Source: DATBGO01 sp963785765 (lineage in GTDB: Bacteria > Actinomycetota > Actinomycetes > Streptosporangiales > Streptosporangiaceae). From it: 64,000 bases of DNA. Position numbers and translations under genes: made by a program. The stretch is from contig CAWAWM010000004.1 in NCBI GenBank assembly GCA_963785765.1, positions 1,054,001 to 1,118,000 of the forward strand, read 5' to 3'. Under the pieces are notes generated by a model. It did no database searches. It was given only the letters and a program-made list of their open reading frames with translations, and was not told the DNA's origin. Below are positions 26,211-33,909 of this stretch, one piece after another; within the stretch, counting starts at the first letter, position 1, and each line of letters begins with the position of its first letter.

Positions 26211-27902
26211 ATGGCCAAGGAACTGCGTTTCGGCGAGGAAGCTCGCGACCTGCTACTGGCCGGGGTCGACCAGCTGGCCGAGGCGGTCAAATCGACACTC
26301 GGGCCCAAGGGCCGCAACGTCATCCTGGAGAAGATCACCGGATCACCGGTCATCACCAACGACGGCGTGACCATCGCCAGGGAGATCCACCTGAAGAACC
26401 AGTTCGAGAACATGGGCGCCCAGCTGGTCAAGGAAGCGGCGATCAAGACCAACGACATCGTCGGCGACGGCACCACCACCGCCACCGTGATCGCCCAGGG
26501 CATCGTCAGGGAGGGCATGCAGGCGATCAGCGCCGGAGCCAACCCGGTCCTGGTCAAGCGCGGCATTGACCTGGCGGTCGGCCAGCTCGTCAGCCAGCTG
26601 CAGAGCGTCGCGACCCCGGTCGTGACCGAGCAGGACTACGCACGGGTCGCGGCGATTTCCGCCAACGACGATCCCGCGGTGGGCGATGTCATCGCGAAGG
26701 CGCTGCACACGGTCGGTGACCGCGGCATCGTCACCGTGGAGGAGTCACCGGCGCACGGCATGAGCGTCGGTTTCGTGGAGGGCTTCGAGTTCGACAACGG
26801 CTACCTCTCGCCGTATCTGGTGACCAACCCCGCCAGCCTCGAGGCCATCGTGGCTGATCCCTACATCCTGCTGTGTACCGAGAAGATCACCAAGGTCCAG
26901 CAGCTCATGCCCGTCCTGGACAAGGTCATGCGAGCGCCGCGGCCGCTGGTCATCATCGCCGAGACCGTCGAGGGCACCGCGCTGAGCATGCTGGTCCACA
27001 ATCACGTCAACGGGATCTTCCAGTGCGTCGCGGTGCGTGCTCCTGGTTTCGGCGACCGCCGGCTGCACAAGCTCGAGGACATCGCGGCGCTCACCGGCGG
27101 CGCGGTCTTCAGCAAGCACTCGGGCTTCACGCTGGAGACGATGAGCCTCGAGCAGCTCGGCCGCGCGGCGCAGGTCCGGGTGACCGCGGACCGGACCGCC
27201 ATCATCGGCGGCGGCGGTTCGTCGAAAGACGTCGAGTTCCGGGTCGCCCAGCTGCGTGCCGAGCTGGAGCGCGCCACGTTCGGGGTGGACGAGGACGTGC
27301 TGACGGAACGGATCGGCGCGCTGTCGGGCAAGGTGGCGGTGATCAAGGTCGGCGCACCGACCCCGGCCGAGCTGAAGGAATTGCAGCACCGGGTCGAGGA
27401 CGCGCTGTCGGCCACCCGGGCGGCGATGGCCGAGGGCATCGTGGCCGGCGGCGGCGCCGCGCTCCTGCACGCCGAGCAGGCGCTGGACGACCTGGAGGTC
27501 AAGGAGGATTACGCGGCGGGTGTGGAGATCGTGCGCCGGGTGCTGACGCAGCCGGCCTTTCTTATCGCCGCCAATGCGGGCTACTCTGGCCAGGAGGTCG
27601 TGGCCCGGATCGCGCAGCTGGGCCGGGACGAGGGTTTCGACGCGCTGCAGGGCCGCTACGGGAACATGATCGAGATGGGCATCGTCGATCCGCTGCGAGT
27701 AGCCAGGTCCGCGCTGCAGAACGGGGCATCGGTGGCCGGGCTGCTGCTCACCACCAATACCCTGATCGCCGAGGAGCAGACGCCCTGGGGCGGCAGCCCC
27801 GCGCTGATGACCGAATACGGCCCGCTCGATGAGGGCCTGCACCAGCCCTCTCCGGATTCCAGCACCCCGCAGTCGCTCGGGCTCGGCCCGTCAGTGGGCT
27901 GA
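26211..27902 (+). CDS. mimG: Dedicated GroEL-like chaperonin of the mim cluster (MimG)
   Basis: A 563-residue chaperonin. ATPase residues are intact: GDGTTTAT, and the hydrolytic Asp in RVEDAL. In mycobacteria the equivalent MimG is needed for soluble, active MimA, so this copy is probably a client-specific chaperonin rather than the housekeeping one. The C-terminus (HQPSPDSSTPQSLGLGPSVG) lacks the GGM-repeat tail of standard GroEL, and no groES gene is nearby. ATG 26211 follows AGGAGGG. It is the last gene recognised in described mim/prm clusters; here an Nramp gene follows after only 11 bases. Confidence 0.9.
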   Translation: MAKELRFGEEARDLLLAGVDQLAEAVKSTLGPKGRNVILEKITGSPVITNDGVTIAREIHLKNQFENMGAQLVKEAAIKTNDIVGDGTTTATVIAQGIVREGMQAISAGANPVLVKRGIDLAVGQLVSQLQSVATPVVTEQDYARVAAISANDDPAVGDVIAKALHTVGDRGIVTVEESPAHGMSVGFVEGFEFDNGYLSPYLVTNPASLEAIVADPYILLCTEKITKVQQLMPVLDKVMRAPRPLVIIAETVEGTALSMLVHNHVNGIFQCVAVRAPGFGDRRLHKLEDIAALTGGAVFSKHSGFTLETMSLEQLGRAAQVRVTADRTAIIGGGGSSKDVEFRVAQLRAELERATFGVDEDVLTERIGALSGKVAVIKVGAPTPAELKELQHRVEDALSATRAAMAEGIVAGGGAALLHAEQALDDLEVKEDYAAGVEIVRRVLTQPAFLIAANAGYSGQEVVARIAQLGRDEGFDALQGRYGNMIEMGIVDPLRVARSALQNGASVAGLLLTTNTLIAEEQTPWGGSPALMTEYGPLDEGLHQPSPDSSTPQSLGLGPSVG

Positions 27903-27913
27903 GGCCAGGCTCC

Positions 27914-29245
27914 GTGGCCGCAGACTCGCAGACGCAGCCGGCGGCCAGCCCGGGGCGGCGCGCCCCGGCGGGCCCAGCCCCGCCGGGGGCCACGGCGCTG
28001 GCGCAGCAGAGCACCCTGCACCTGCTGCGCTCGCGCGGCCGGGCCCGCGGCGCGGTCGCCTTGCTTGGCCCGGCGTTCGTCGCCGCGGTCGCCTATATCG
28101 ATCCGGGCAACTTCGCCACGAACCTGTCCGCCGGGGCGGTGTCCGGATACGCGCTGGCCTGGGCGATCGTCGCCGCGAACCTGATGGCGATGCTGGTGCA
28201 GTACCTGTCGGCGAAGGTCGGCGTCGCGACCGGGAGGGATCTGCCTGAACTGTGCCGTGACCTGCTGCCCCGGGGGGTGTCCCGCGGCCTGTGGGTACAG
28301 GCGGAGCTGGTCGCGATGGCCACCGACCTGGCTGAGTTCGTCGGCGCCTCGGTCGGGCTCAATCTGCTCTTCGGCACGCCGCTGCTGGTGGCCGGCCTGA
28401 TCACGGCGGTCGTGGCGTTCGCCATCCTGGCGCTGGAGCAGCGCGGCTACCGGCGCTTCGAGCTGGCGATCGCAGCACTGCTCGGCATCGTCTTCTTCGG
28501 CTTCGCTTATGACCTGGCCGCGGTGGGCGTCAAACCGGGCCCGCTGGCGGCGGGCCTGGTACCGAGCCTGACCGGGCCCGACGGCCTGCTGCTGATCGCC
28601 GGCATCGTCGGTGCCACGGTCATGCCGCACGTCGTGTATCTGCACTCGGCCCTGACGAAACGGCGGGTCGTCTGCCGTGACGACGCCGAACGCCGCGAGC
28701 TGATGCGCTTCCAGCGGCTCGACGTGCTGTTGGCCCTGGGCGCCGCCGGGGTGATCAACCTCGCGATGCTGTTCGTCGCGGCCGCCGTGTTCAGCCGGGG
28801 CGACGGTCACGTCGGCGACTCGATCGCAGCGGCGCACGCCGGGCTCGGCCGCCTGGTCGGCGGTGGCGCGGCGCTCGCGTTCGCCGTCGCGCTGCTCGCG
28901 TCCGGGCTGTCCTCATCCAGCGTGGGCACCTACGCCGGCCAGGTGGTGATGCAAGGCTTCATCGGCCGCCGCATCCCGGTGTTCGCCCGGCGCGCCGTCA
29001 CGATGCTGCCCGCGCTCATCGTGCTCGGGGCGGGGCTGCCCGCCACCGACAGCCTGGTGATCTCACAGGTCGTGCTGTCCTTCGGCATCCCGTTCGCGCT
29101 GGTGCCGCTGGTGCTGCTGACCCGCCGAGCCGACGTCATGGGCTCGCTGGTCAACAGTTCCATCACCACCGTCGCGGCCGCCACTGTCGCTGCCTTGATC
29201 GGGACGCTGAACCTGTGCCTGCTCGCCACGGTGTTCTTCGGCTGA
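27914..29245 (+). CDS. Nramp-family divalent metal transporter
   Basis: A 443-residue polytopic membrane protein of the Nramp/MntH family, which imports Mn2+ or Fe2+ with protons. Metal-binding motifs are present: DPGN in TM1 (YIDPGNFATN) and the TM6 pair A-x-x-M (GATVMPH). About 11 membrane helices are visible after a Pro/Ala-rich 45-residue N-terminal tail. The GTG start is 11 bases after the mimG stop on the same strand, so it is very likely co-transcribed with the mim accessory genes. A link to iron supply for the diiron enzyme is an inference. Confidence 0.9.
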   Translation: MAADSQTQPAASPGRRAPAGPAPPGATALAQQSTLHLLRSRGRARGAVALLGPAFVAAVAYIDPGNFATNLSAGAVSGYALAWAIVAANLMAMLVQYLSAKVGVATGRDLPELCRDLLPRGVSRGLWVQAELVAMATDLAEFVGASVGLNLLFGTPLLVAGLITAVVAFAILALEQRGYRRFELAIAALLGIVFFGFAYDLAAVGVKPGPLAAGLVPSLTGPDGLLLIAGIVGATVMPHVVYLHSALTKRRVVCRDDAERRELMRFQRLDVLLALGAAGVINLAMLFVAAAVFSRGDGHVGDSIAAAHAGLGRLVGGGAALAFAVALLASGLSSSSVGTYAGQVVMQGFIGRRIPVFARRAVTMLPALIVLGAGLPATDSLVISQVVLSFGIPFALVPLVLLTRRADVMGSLVNSSITTVAAATVAALIGTLNLCLLATVFFG

Positions 29246-29282
29246 CTGGTTCTTCGGCTGACTGGTCTTCGGCTGACTGGCT

Positions 29283-29306
29283 GGCCGGCCGACTGGTTCG
29301 CCGGCC
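29283..29306. terminator. Hairpin closing the mim-Nramp transcription unit
   Basis: GGCCGGC (29283-29289) pairs with GCCGGCC (29300-29306) in the 79-bp gap between the convergent Nramp and ABM genes. Short repeats of GGCTGACTGG precede it at 29241-29282. Confidence 0.6.
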
Positions 29307-29324
29307 GACAGCGGCCGGCCCGGC

Positions 29325-29657
29325 TCAGTCCTGCGCCGGGACCGCCATCTCGCCGAGCAGGGACCAGTCGTCCTGCGGGATCGTGAAGTTGACGATCTTC
29401 GGCGTCTCGGCCAGGTAGCGCGGCAGCGTCCGCTGGGCGTTCCTGAAATGCTCCGACTGCACATGCGCAGCACCGGCCGTGTCGTCACGAAAGGCTTCGA
29501 CTAGGACGTACTCGGCCGGATCAGCCAGGCTTCGAGACCAGTCGAACCACAGGCAGCCGGGCTCGCCGCGCGTCGCCCGGGTGAATTCAGCAGCGATTTC
29601 CGGCCACCGGTCGGCATGGTCGGGCAGTACACGGAACTTGGCGGTGATGAAGATCAT
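29325..29657 (-). CDS. ABM-domain (antibiotic biosynthesis monooxygenase-like) protein
   Basis: A 110-residue protein with the dimeric ferredoxin-like ABM fold. The family pattern is visible: FITAKFRVLPDHADRWPEIAAEFTRATRGEPGCLWFDWSRSLADPAEYVLVEAFRDDTAGAAHVQSEHF. Proteins of this type (YgiN-like) range from quinone oxygenases to uncharacterised stress proteins; the activity here is unknown. Start ATG 29657 has AAGGGAG upstream. It is a single gene, convergent with the Nramp gene. Confidence 0.8.
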   Translation of the reverse strand: MIFITAKFRVLPDHADRWPEIAAEFTRATRGEPGCLWFDWSRSLADPAEYVLVEAFRDDTAGAAHVQSEHFRNAQRTLPRYLAETPKIVNFTIPQDDWSLLGEMAVPAQD

Positions 29658-29769
29658 GGGGCTCCCTTGTCCAGATGCGCCGCCAGCCATTTTCCCTCAG
29701 GGCACGCCAGCCAGGCAAAGGGAGGCCCGTCCCAGCATGCCCGCGCTGAGGGTCACCGGCCTGGTCGCG

Positions 29770-31029
29770 TCACAACCGCGCGACCTGTGCTCCCGCGATG
29801 CGCCCGCGAGTATCGAGAATGAGCCGGGCGCTGCGGGAGATCCGGTCCAGATCGTAAGCGCTGTGATCTTGGAGCAGGATGACCAGATCTGCCTCGGCCA
29901 CCTCGGCATCGAGATCCGCAGCCAGGCGGACGGGCTCGCCGTTGAGCGACCACTCGGGTATGTGCGGGTCGTGATAGGCCAGATCGGCACCACGGGACCG
30001 TAGCTTGCTGCCGATCAGCCGGACCGGTGACTCCCGCTGATCGGCCACGTCCTTCTTGTAGGTGACGCCCAGCAGCAGCACGCGCGCGCCGTTGAGCGGC
30101 TTGGCGCGGCTGTTCAGCAGCTCAACGGCGCGATCGACGACATAGGCCGGCATCCGGCCGTTGATCTCCTGCGCCAGTTCGACGAACCGGAACGGATAGC
30201 CCAGCGTCCGGACCTTGTAGCCCAGGTAGTTCGGGTCGATCGGGATGCAGTGGCCGCCGACACCTGGTCCTGGATGGAACGCCTGGAACCCGAACGGCTT
30301 GGTGGCTGCGCACCTGATGGCGTCCCGCAGATCGATGCCGAGTTCGTTGCAGAACACCGCCATCTCGTTGACCAGCGCGATGTTCACATGCCTGTAGGTG
30401 TTCTCCAGCAGCTTGGCCATCTCCGCCTCGCGCGCGGACCGCGCCCGGACGACCTGATCGCACAGCTTGCCGTAAAAGCGTGCGGCCGCGTCGGTGCAGG
30501 ACACGGTCTGGCCGCCCACGACCTTGGGGGTGTTGCGGATGCCGAAGTCCGGGTTACCTGGATCGATCCGCTCGGGCGAGAAGGCCAGCGCGAAGTCCAC
30601 CCCGGCGGTCAGCCCGGACGCCTTCTCCAGCAACGGCCGCACGACTTCATCGGTCGTTCCCGGGTAGGTCGTGGACTCCAGCAGCACGAGCATGCCCGGC
30701 CGGAGCAGCCGCCCGGCCATCTCGGCCGCCGCGCAGACCGCGGTGAGGTCGGGCGTGGTGTCCGCGGACAGCGGCGTAGGCACGCAGATGACGACGGTCT
30801 CCGGAGCTCCCACCTCGGCCTCGATGGCTGTCGCGCGGAACCCTTTCGCCAGCATCGTGGCCACCTCGGCGGGCGGGATGTCGCCCACATGCGACCGGCC
30901 GGCGTTCAGTCCGGCGACTAGTTCCTGTTTCAGGTCGTATCCGACCACGGTGAGGCCCGATAAGGCCGCCTCACGGGCGAGCGGAAGGCCGACATAGCCC
31001 AGGCCAATTACAAGCAGATCGACAGGCAA
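29770..31029 (-). CDS. Nucleotide-sugar 6-dehydrogenase (UDP-GlcNAc/UDP-glucose dehydrogenase family)
   Basis: A 419-residue NAD-dependent dehydrogenase that oxidises the C6 hydroxyl of a UDP-sugar to a carboxylate in two steps. Visible are the N-terminal Rossmann motif VIGLGYVGLP, CVPTPL, the STTYPGTTDEV loop, ENTYRHVNIALVNE and the catalytic Cys in GVGGHCIPIDPNYLG. The last motif is closer to WbpA/WecC-type (N-acetylhexosamine) enzymes than to UDP-glucose dehydrogenase. It would supply uronic acids for surface polysaccharide. No glycosyltransferases are adjacent. It is divergent from a TetR gene across a 391-bp gap with an iterated repeat. Confidence 0.9.
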   Translation of the reverse strand: MPVDLLVIGLGYVGLPLAREAALSGLTVVGYDLKQELVAGLNAGRSHVGDIPPAEVATMLAKGFRATAIEAEVGAPETVVICVPTPLSADTTPDLTAVCAAAEMAGRLLRPGMLVLLESTTYPGTTDEVVRPLLEKASGLTAGVDFALAFSPERIDPGNPDFGIRNTPKVVGGQTVSCTDAAARFYGKLCDQVVRARSAREAEMAKLLENTYRHVNIALVNEMAVFCNELGIDLRDAIRCAATKPFGFQAFHPGPGVGGHCIPIDPNYLGYKVRTLGYPFRFVELAQEINGRMPAYVVDRAVELLNSRAKPLNGARVLLLGVTYKKDVADQRESPVRLIGSKLRSRGADLAYHDPHIPEWSLNGEPVRLAADLDAEVAEADLVILLQDHSAYDLDRISRSARLILDTRGRIAGAQVARL

Positions 31030-31235
31030 CCCAAATCCCCCTATCAGTGCCGAAGGTGCGGATCATGGACTATGCGAATATCCGCCAGCGAGTTGGAGTG
31101 CTTAGCCTACTGCCTCGCATTTCGCGATGCCAAGAATTGCTTGTTCACCTCCATTCAATTATTGGCGAGTAATCTCATACAGCCACTTTGCCCGATACCG
31201 AACAATTGCGCCCAGGACGCCGGATACATAGCACG
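31030..31235. other. AT-richer intergenic stretch
   Basis: The part of the 391-bp divergent gap next to the dehydrogenase gene is clearly richer in A/T than the rest of the window (for example 31060-31210). It has no convincing gene. Promoters for the dehydrogenase gene are expected here. A 64-residue open frame starting at 31072 looks random. Confidence 0.5.
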
Positions 31236-31347
31236 CGGCACAACAACTGACCGGCACGGCAACTGAGCGGCACAGCAACCGAGCGGCACAGCAACCGAGC
31301 GGCACAGCAACCGAGCGGCACGGCAACTGAGCGGCACAGCGACTGAT
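31236..31347. repeat. Seven tandem 16-bp repeats upstream of the TetR gene
   Basis: Seven units of 16 bp, consensus CGGCACAGCAACCGAG; units 3-5 (31268-31315) are identical. A period of 16 bp is not a multiple of three, which argues against a coding role. They lie 73 bases upstream of the TetR start in a divergent promoter region, so they may be iterated protein-binding sites. Confidence 0.9.
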
Positions 31348-31390
31348 ACGCCAGGACCGGCCACCGCGGTTCGCGCGATGGGCGCAGAAC

Positions 31391-31405
31391 GGAACAGTAA
31401 GTTCC
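31391..31405. promoter_or_regulatory. Candidate TetR operator
   Basis: GGAAC-AGTAA-GTTCC, a 5-bp perfect inverted repeat ending 15 bases before the GTG start of the TetR gene. The position suits autorepression. Confidence 0.5.
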
Positions 31406-31420
31406 ACTACAATCTCCGGC

Positions 31421-32065
31421 GTGACCGAACCTGCCCGGCCGGCGGCGGCGCTGAGCGGCCGCCGCCGCGAGGCGGCCCGCAACAACGAGCGCATCCTCCG
31501 GGCGGCCCAGGAGGTGTTCACCGCCGACCCCGGTGCCCCGATCAGCGCCGTCGCCAGGCGTGCGGGCGTCGGGATCAGCGCCCTGTACACGCGGTACCCG
31601 AGCAAGGAGGACCTGCTGCGGCACCTGTGCGCCGACGGCTTGCAGCGCCTTGCCCTGCTCGCCGACCAGGCGCTGGCCGACGAGCGAGACCATTGGACGG
31701 TGTTCGCCGAGTTCATGCGGGGCGTGGTAGCGGCCGACATCAGCTCGCTGACCCTTTCGCTGGCCGGCAAGTTCCGGCCGAGCGCGGAGCTGTCGGTACT
31801 GGCCGGGCAGGCCAACGACAAGGTTCAGGCCCTCTTCGACCGGGTCCGGCCCGTCCTTCGTGCCGATCTTGACGTGCTCGACCTCCCGCCGATCTGGGAG
31901 CAGCTCGCCGCGATCACGATCGGCGGCCAGGGCCGGGCTGCCGAACTGCGCAGCCGCTACCTGACCATCATGCTCGACGGCCTGGTCGCCGGGGCCGCCG
32001 GACCGCTTCCAGGTACGCCCCCGACTCCGCGGGAGATGAGCAGCCGGTGGTACTCCGCAACGTGA
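31421..32065 (+). CDS. TetR/AcrR family transcriptional regulator
   Basis: A 214-residue regulator. The N-terminal DNA-binding domain is clear (NNERILRAAQEVFTADPGAPISAVARRAGVGISALYTRYPSKEDLLRHLCADGL); the helical ligand-binding domain follows to about residue 195. Start GTG 31421 precedes a short basic tail (SGRRREAARNNER). The neighbouring targets could be itself and the divergent nucleotide-sugar dehydrogenase gene. Candidate sites are the dyad at 31391 and the 16-bp repeats. The ligand is unknown. Confidence 0.88.
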   Translation: MTEPARPAAALSGRRREAARNNERILRAAQEVFTADPGAPISAVARRAGVGISALYTRYPSKEDLLRHLCADGLQRLALLADQALADERDHWTVFAEFMRGVVAADISSLTLSLAGKFRPSAELSVLAGQANDKVQALFDRVRPVLRADLDVLDLPPIWEQLAAITIGGQGRAAELRSRYLTIMLDGLVAGAAGPLPGTPPTPREMSSRWYSAT

Positions 32066-32135
32066 CCAGGCCCAGCCGCTGCCCGGCGCTGGCCCGGGCC
32101 AGCCGCGGCGCGGCAGCAGCCGGTCCGCGACGTCA

Positions 32136-32519
32136 TCAGCCCGCTGTCGCCCGCGCGGGCCTCGGCCGCAGCCTGGCCCGGACTCGGGCGAGCAGCTCAG
32201 CGAACTGGTAGGGCCTGGACAGGCAATCGTCCGCGCCGCTCTCGAGCGCGGCGATGATCTGCCCGGGCGAGTCCCAGGCACTGAGCGCGATGACAGGCAG
32301 GCGGCTGCGCTGGCGGCGCAGCTCGGCCAGCACGTCCAGGCTGCTGCGCCCCGGCAGCGACAGGTCCAGCAGCATGAGGTCGAACAGGCCCGACGCGGCC
32401 ATCTCGAGGGCCAGGTCACCGTGGGTGGCCAGCGATGTGACGTAGCCCGCCGACTGCAGGCCCTTGGCCAGGAACCTGGCGCTGAGCGGTTTACCTTCGG
32501 CGATAAGGATGCGGTTCAT
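32136..32519 (-). CDS. Stand-alone response-regulator receiver domain, degenerate
   Basis: A 127-residue CheY-like receiver with no output domain. The phosphoacceptor Asp52 (LMLLDLSLPG) and the switch Ser80 (LPVIALSAWD) are present. Two conserved features are changed: the acidic pair after strand 1 is reduced to one Glu (LIAEGKP), and the invariant Lys is Arg102 (SRPYQF). It may therefore bind metal and phosphate poorly and act by protein contact. No histidine kinase is nearby. The start MNRILIAE at 32519 was preferred because it begins strand 1. It is convergent with the TetR gene and co-directional with the aldo/keto reductase gene upstream. Confidence 0.78.
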   Translation of the reverse strand: MNRILIAEGKPLSARFLAKGLQSAGYVTSLATHGDLALEMAASGLFDLMLLDLSLPGRSSLDVLAELRRQRSRLPVIALSAWDSPGQIIAALESGADDCLSRPYQFAELLARVRARLRPRPARATAG

Positions 32520-32666
32520 AACTGCCAGCGTCGGGGCCCAGCCTGACCAGGGACTTGATTGCCGCTGTGAAAGGGCTCTGAAAGGCGGCCCACGGAAATG
32601 GCGGCCAGCATCAGCGGGCCAGCGCGGCACTGTGCTAGCTGTGGCACCACTAGCTGTGGCGACGAG

Positions 32667-33701
32667 CTAGCCGGCGCTGGACGCGGCCCAGATATTGATG
32701 CCTGCCTCCACTGCTTGCTGGTCGATGGCAGCCAGCTCCTCGCTGGTGAACGACGACCGCTGCGCCGCGGCGAGGTTTTCCTCCAGCTGCGCCACGCTGC
32801 TCGCCCCGATCAGCGCCGACGTCACCCGCTGATCGCGGAGCACCCAGGCCAGCGCCAGCTGGGCCAGTGACTGCCCGCGCGCCGCGGCGATCTGGTTCAG
32901 CGCCCGGACGTGCGCCAGGTTTTCCTCGCTGAGCTGGTCAGCCGACAGCGAGCCGTCGCGGCTGGCCCGGGAGTCGGCCGGCACCCCGGCCAGGTACTTA
33001 CCGGTCAGCAGGCCCTGGGCGAGTGGCGAGAAGGCGATGCATCCGATCCCCTCTCGGTCCAGCACGTCGAGCAGGCCGCCCTCGATCCAGCGGTTCAGCA
33101 TGGAGTAGGAGGGCTGGTGGATCAGCAGCGGCGTGCCCATCCGCCGCAGCAGCGCGGCGGCCTCGCTGGTGCGGTCCGCCGAGTACGACGATATCCCCGC
33201 GTACAGCGCCTTCCCGGACCTGACCGCGGTATCCAGGGCGCCCATCGTCTCCTCGAGCGGTGTCTCCGGGTCGAAGCGATGGCTGTAGAAGATGTCGACA
33301 TACTCCAGGCCCATGCGGGCCAGCGACTGATCGAGGCTCGCCAGCAGGTACTTGCGGGAGCCCCATTCCCCATAGGGCCCGGGCCACATGTCGTAGCCCG
33401 CCTTGGTCGAGATCACCAGCTCGTCCCGATAGCCGCGCAGGTCGGTACGCAGGATCGCGCCGAAGTTGGTTTCGGCGGAGCCATAGGGCGGCCCATAGTT
33501 ATTGGCCAGATCAAAGTGCGTCACGCCGAGGTCGAACGCGCGCCGGACGATGGCGCGCTGCCGGTCCAGCGGAGTGTCGCTGCCGAAGTTCTGCCACAGC
33601 CCAAGACTGATCTCGGGCAGCTTCAGGCCAGATCGCCCGCAGCGACGGTAAGGGAGGCGCTCGTACCTGCCGGGGTCAGGCACATAGGTCGAAGGGGTCA
33701 T
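32667..33701 (-). CDS. Aldo/keto reductase, YghZ/L-glyceraldehyde 3-phosphate reductase type
   Basis: A 344-residue NADPH-dependent reductase with a TIM-barrel fold. The catalytic tetrad is visible in HFDLANNYG (Asp, Tyr), STKAGYDMWPGPYGEWGS (Lys) and FYSHRFDPETPLEE (His). The sequence GYDMWPGPYGEWGSRKYL is characteristic of the YghZ subgroup, which reduces L-glyceraldehyde 3-phosphate and detoxifies methylglyoxal. ATG start 33701. A perfect 22-bp palindrome lies 37 bases upstream. A broken second copy of its 5' region is found near 35.5 kb. Confidence 0.9.
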   Translation of the reverse strand: MTPSTYVPDPGRYERLPYRRCGRSGLKLPEISLGLWQNFGSDTPLDRQRAIVRRAFDLGVTHFDLANNYGPPYGSAETNFGAILRTDLRGYRDELVISTKAGYDMWPGPYGEWGSRKYLLASLDQSLARMGLEYVDIFYSHRFDPETPLEETMGALDTAVRSGKALYAGISSYSADRTSEAAALLRRMGTPLLIHQPSYSMLNRWIEGGLLDVLDREGIGCIAFSPLAQGLLTGKYLAGVPADSRASRDGSLSADQLSEENLAHVRALNQIAAARGQSLAQLALAWVLRDQRVTSALIGASSVAQLEENLAAAQRSSFTSEELAAIDQQAVEAGINIWAASSAG

Positions 33702-33737
33702 CCGCCCAGTCTCCCATGATCACCTGCGGTCGAGTCG

Positions 33738-33759
33738 GCCGAAAGCAGCTGCTTTCGGC
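33738..33759. promoter_or_regulatory. Perfect 22-bp palindrome upstream of the aldo/keto reductase gene
   Basis: Two 11-nt arms with no spacer; the left arm is GCCGAAAGCAG. It lies 37 bases upstream of the aldo/keto reductase start (minus strand). It could be an operator at that promoter, or a hairpin ending leftward transcription from the DUF998 gene. Confidence 0.6.
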
Positions 33760-33909
33760 AACTAGTTAGGCGCGGTAGCGGCCGGATTCTCTAGACCGTC
33801 TGCCACCACGAGCTTGCCCGAGAGGGCCGACTGCTGCTCGCGACACGTGGCTGAGGATCCGGGCCAGGCTCGCAGCGAACGGGGCGGGCCAGGGCCCCGC
33901 AAAAACCCA

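Noticed and set aside
31236..31347. CRISPR array
   Set aside because: The 16-bp units adjoin without spacers and there are no cas genes.
31159..32419. Long minus-strand frames through the 16-bp repeats and TetR gene
   Set aside because: The repeats happen to stay open and give periodic Cys/Val/Pro sequence. There is no ribosome site, and the frame overlaps a good TetR gene.
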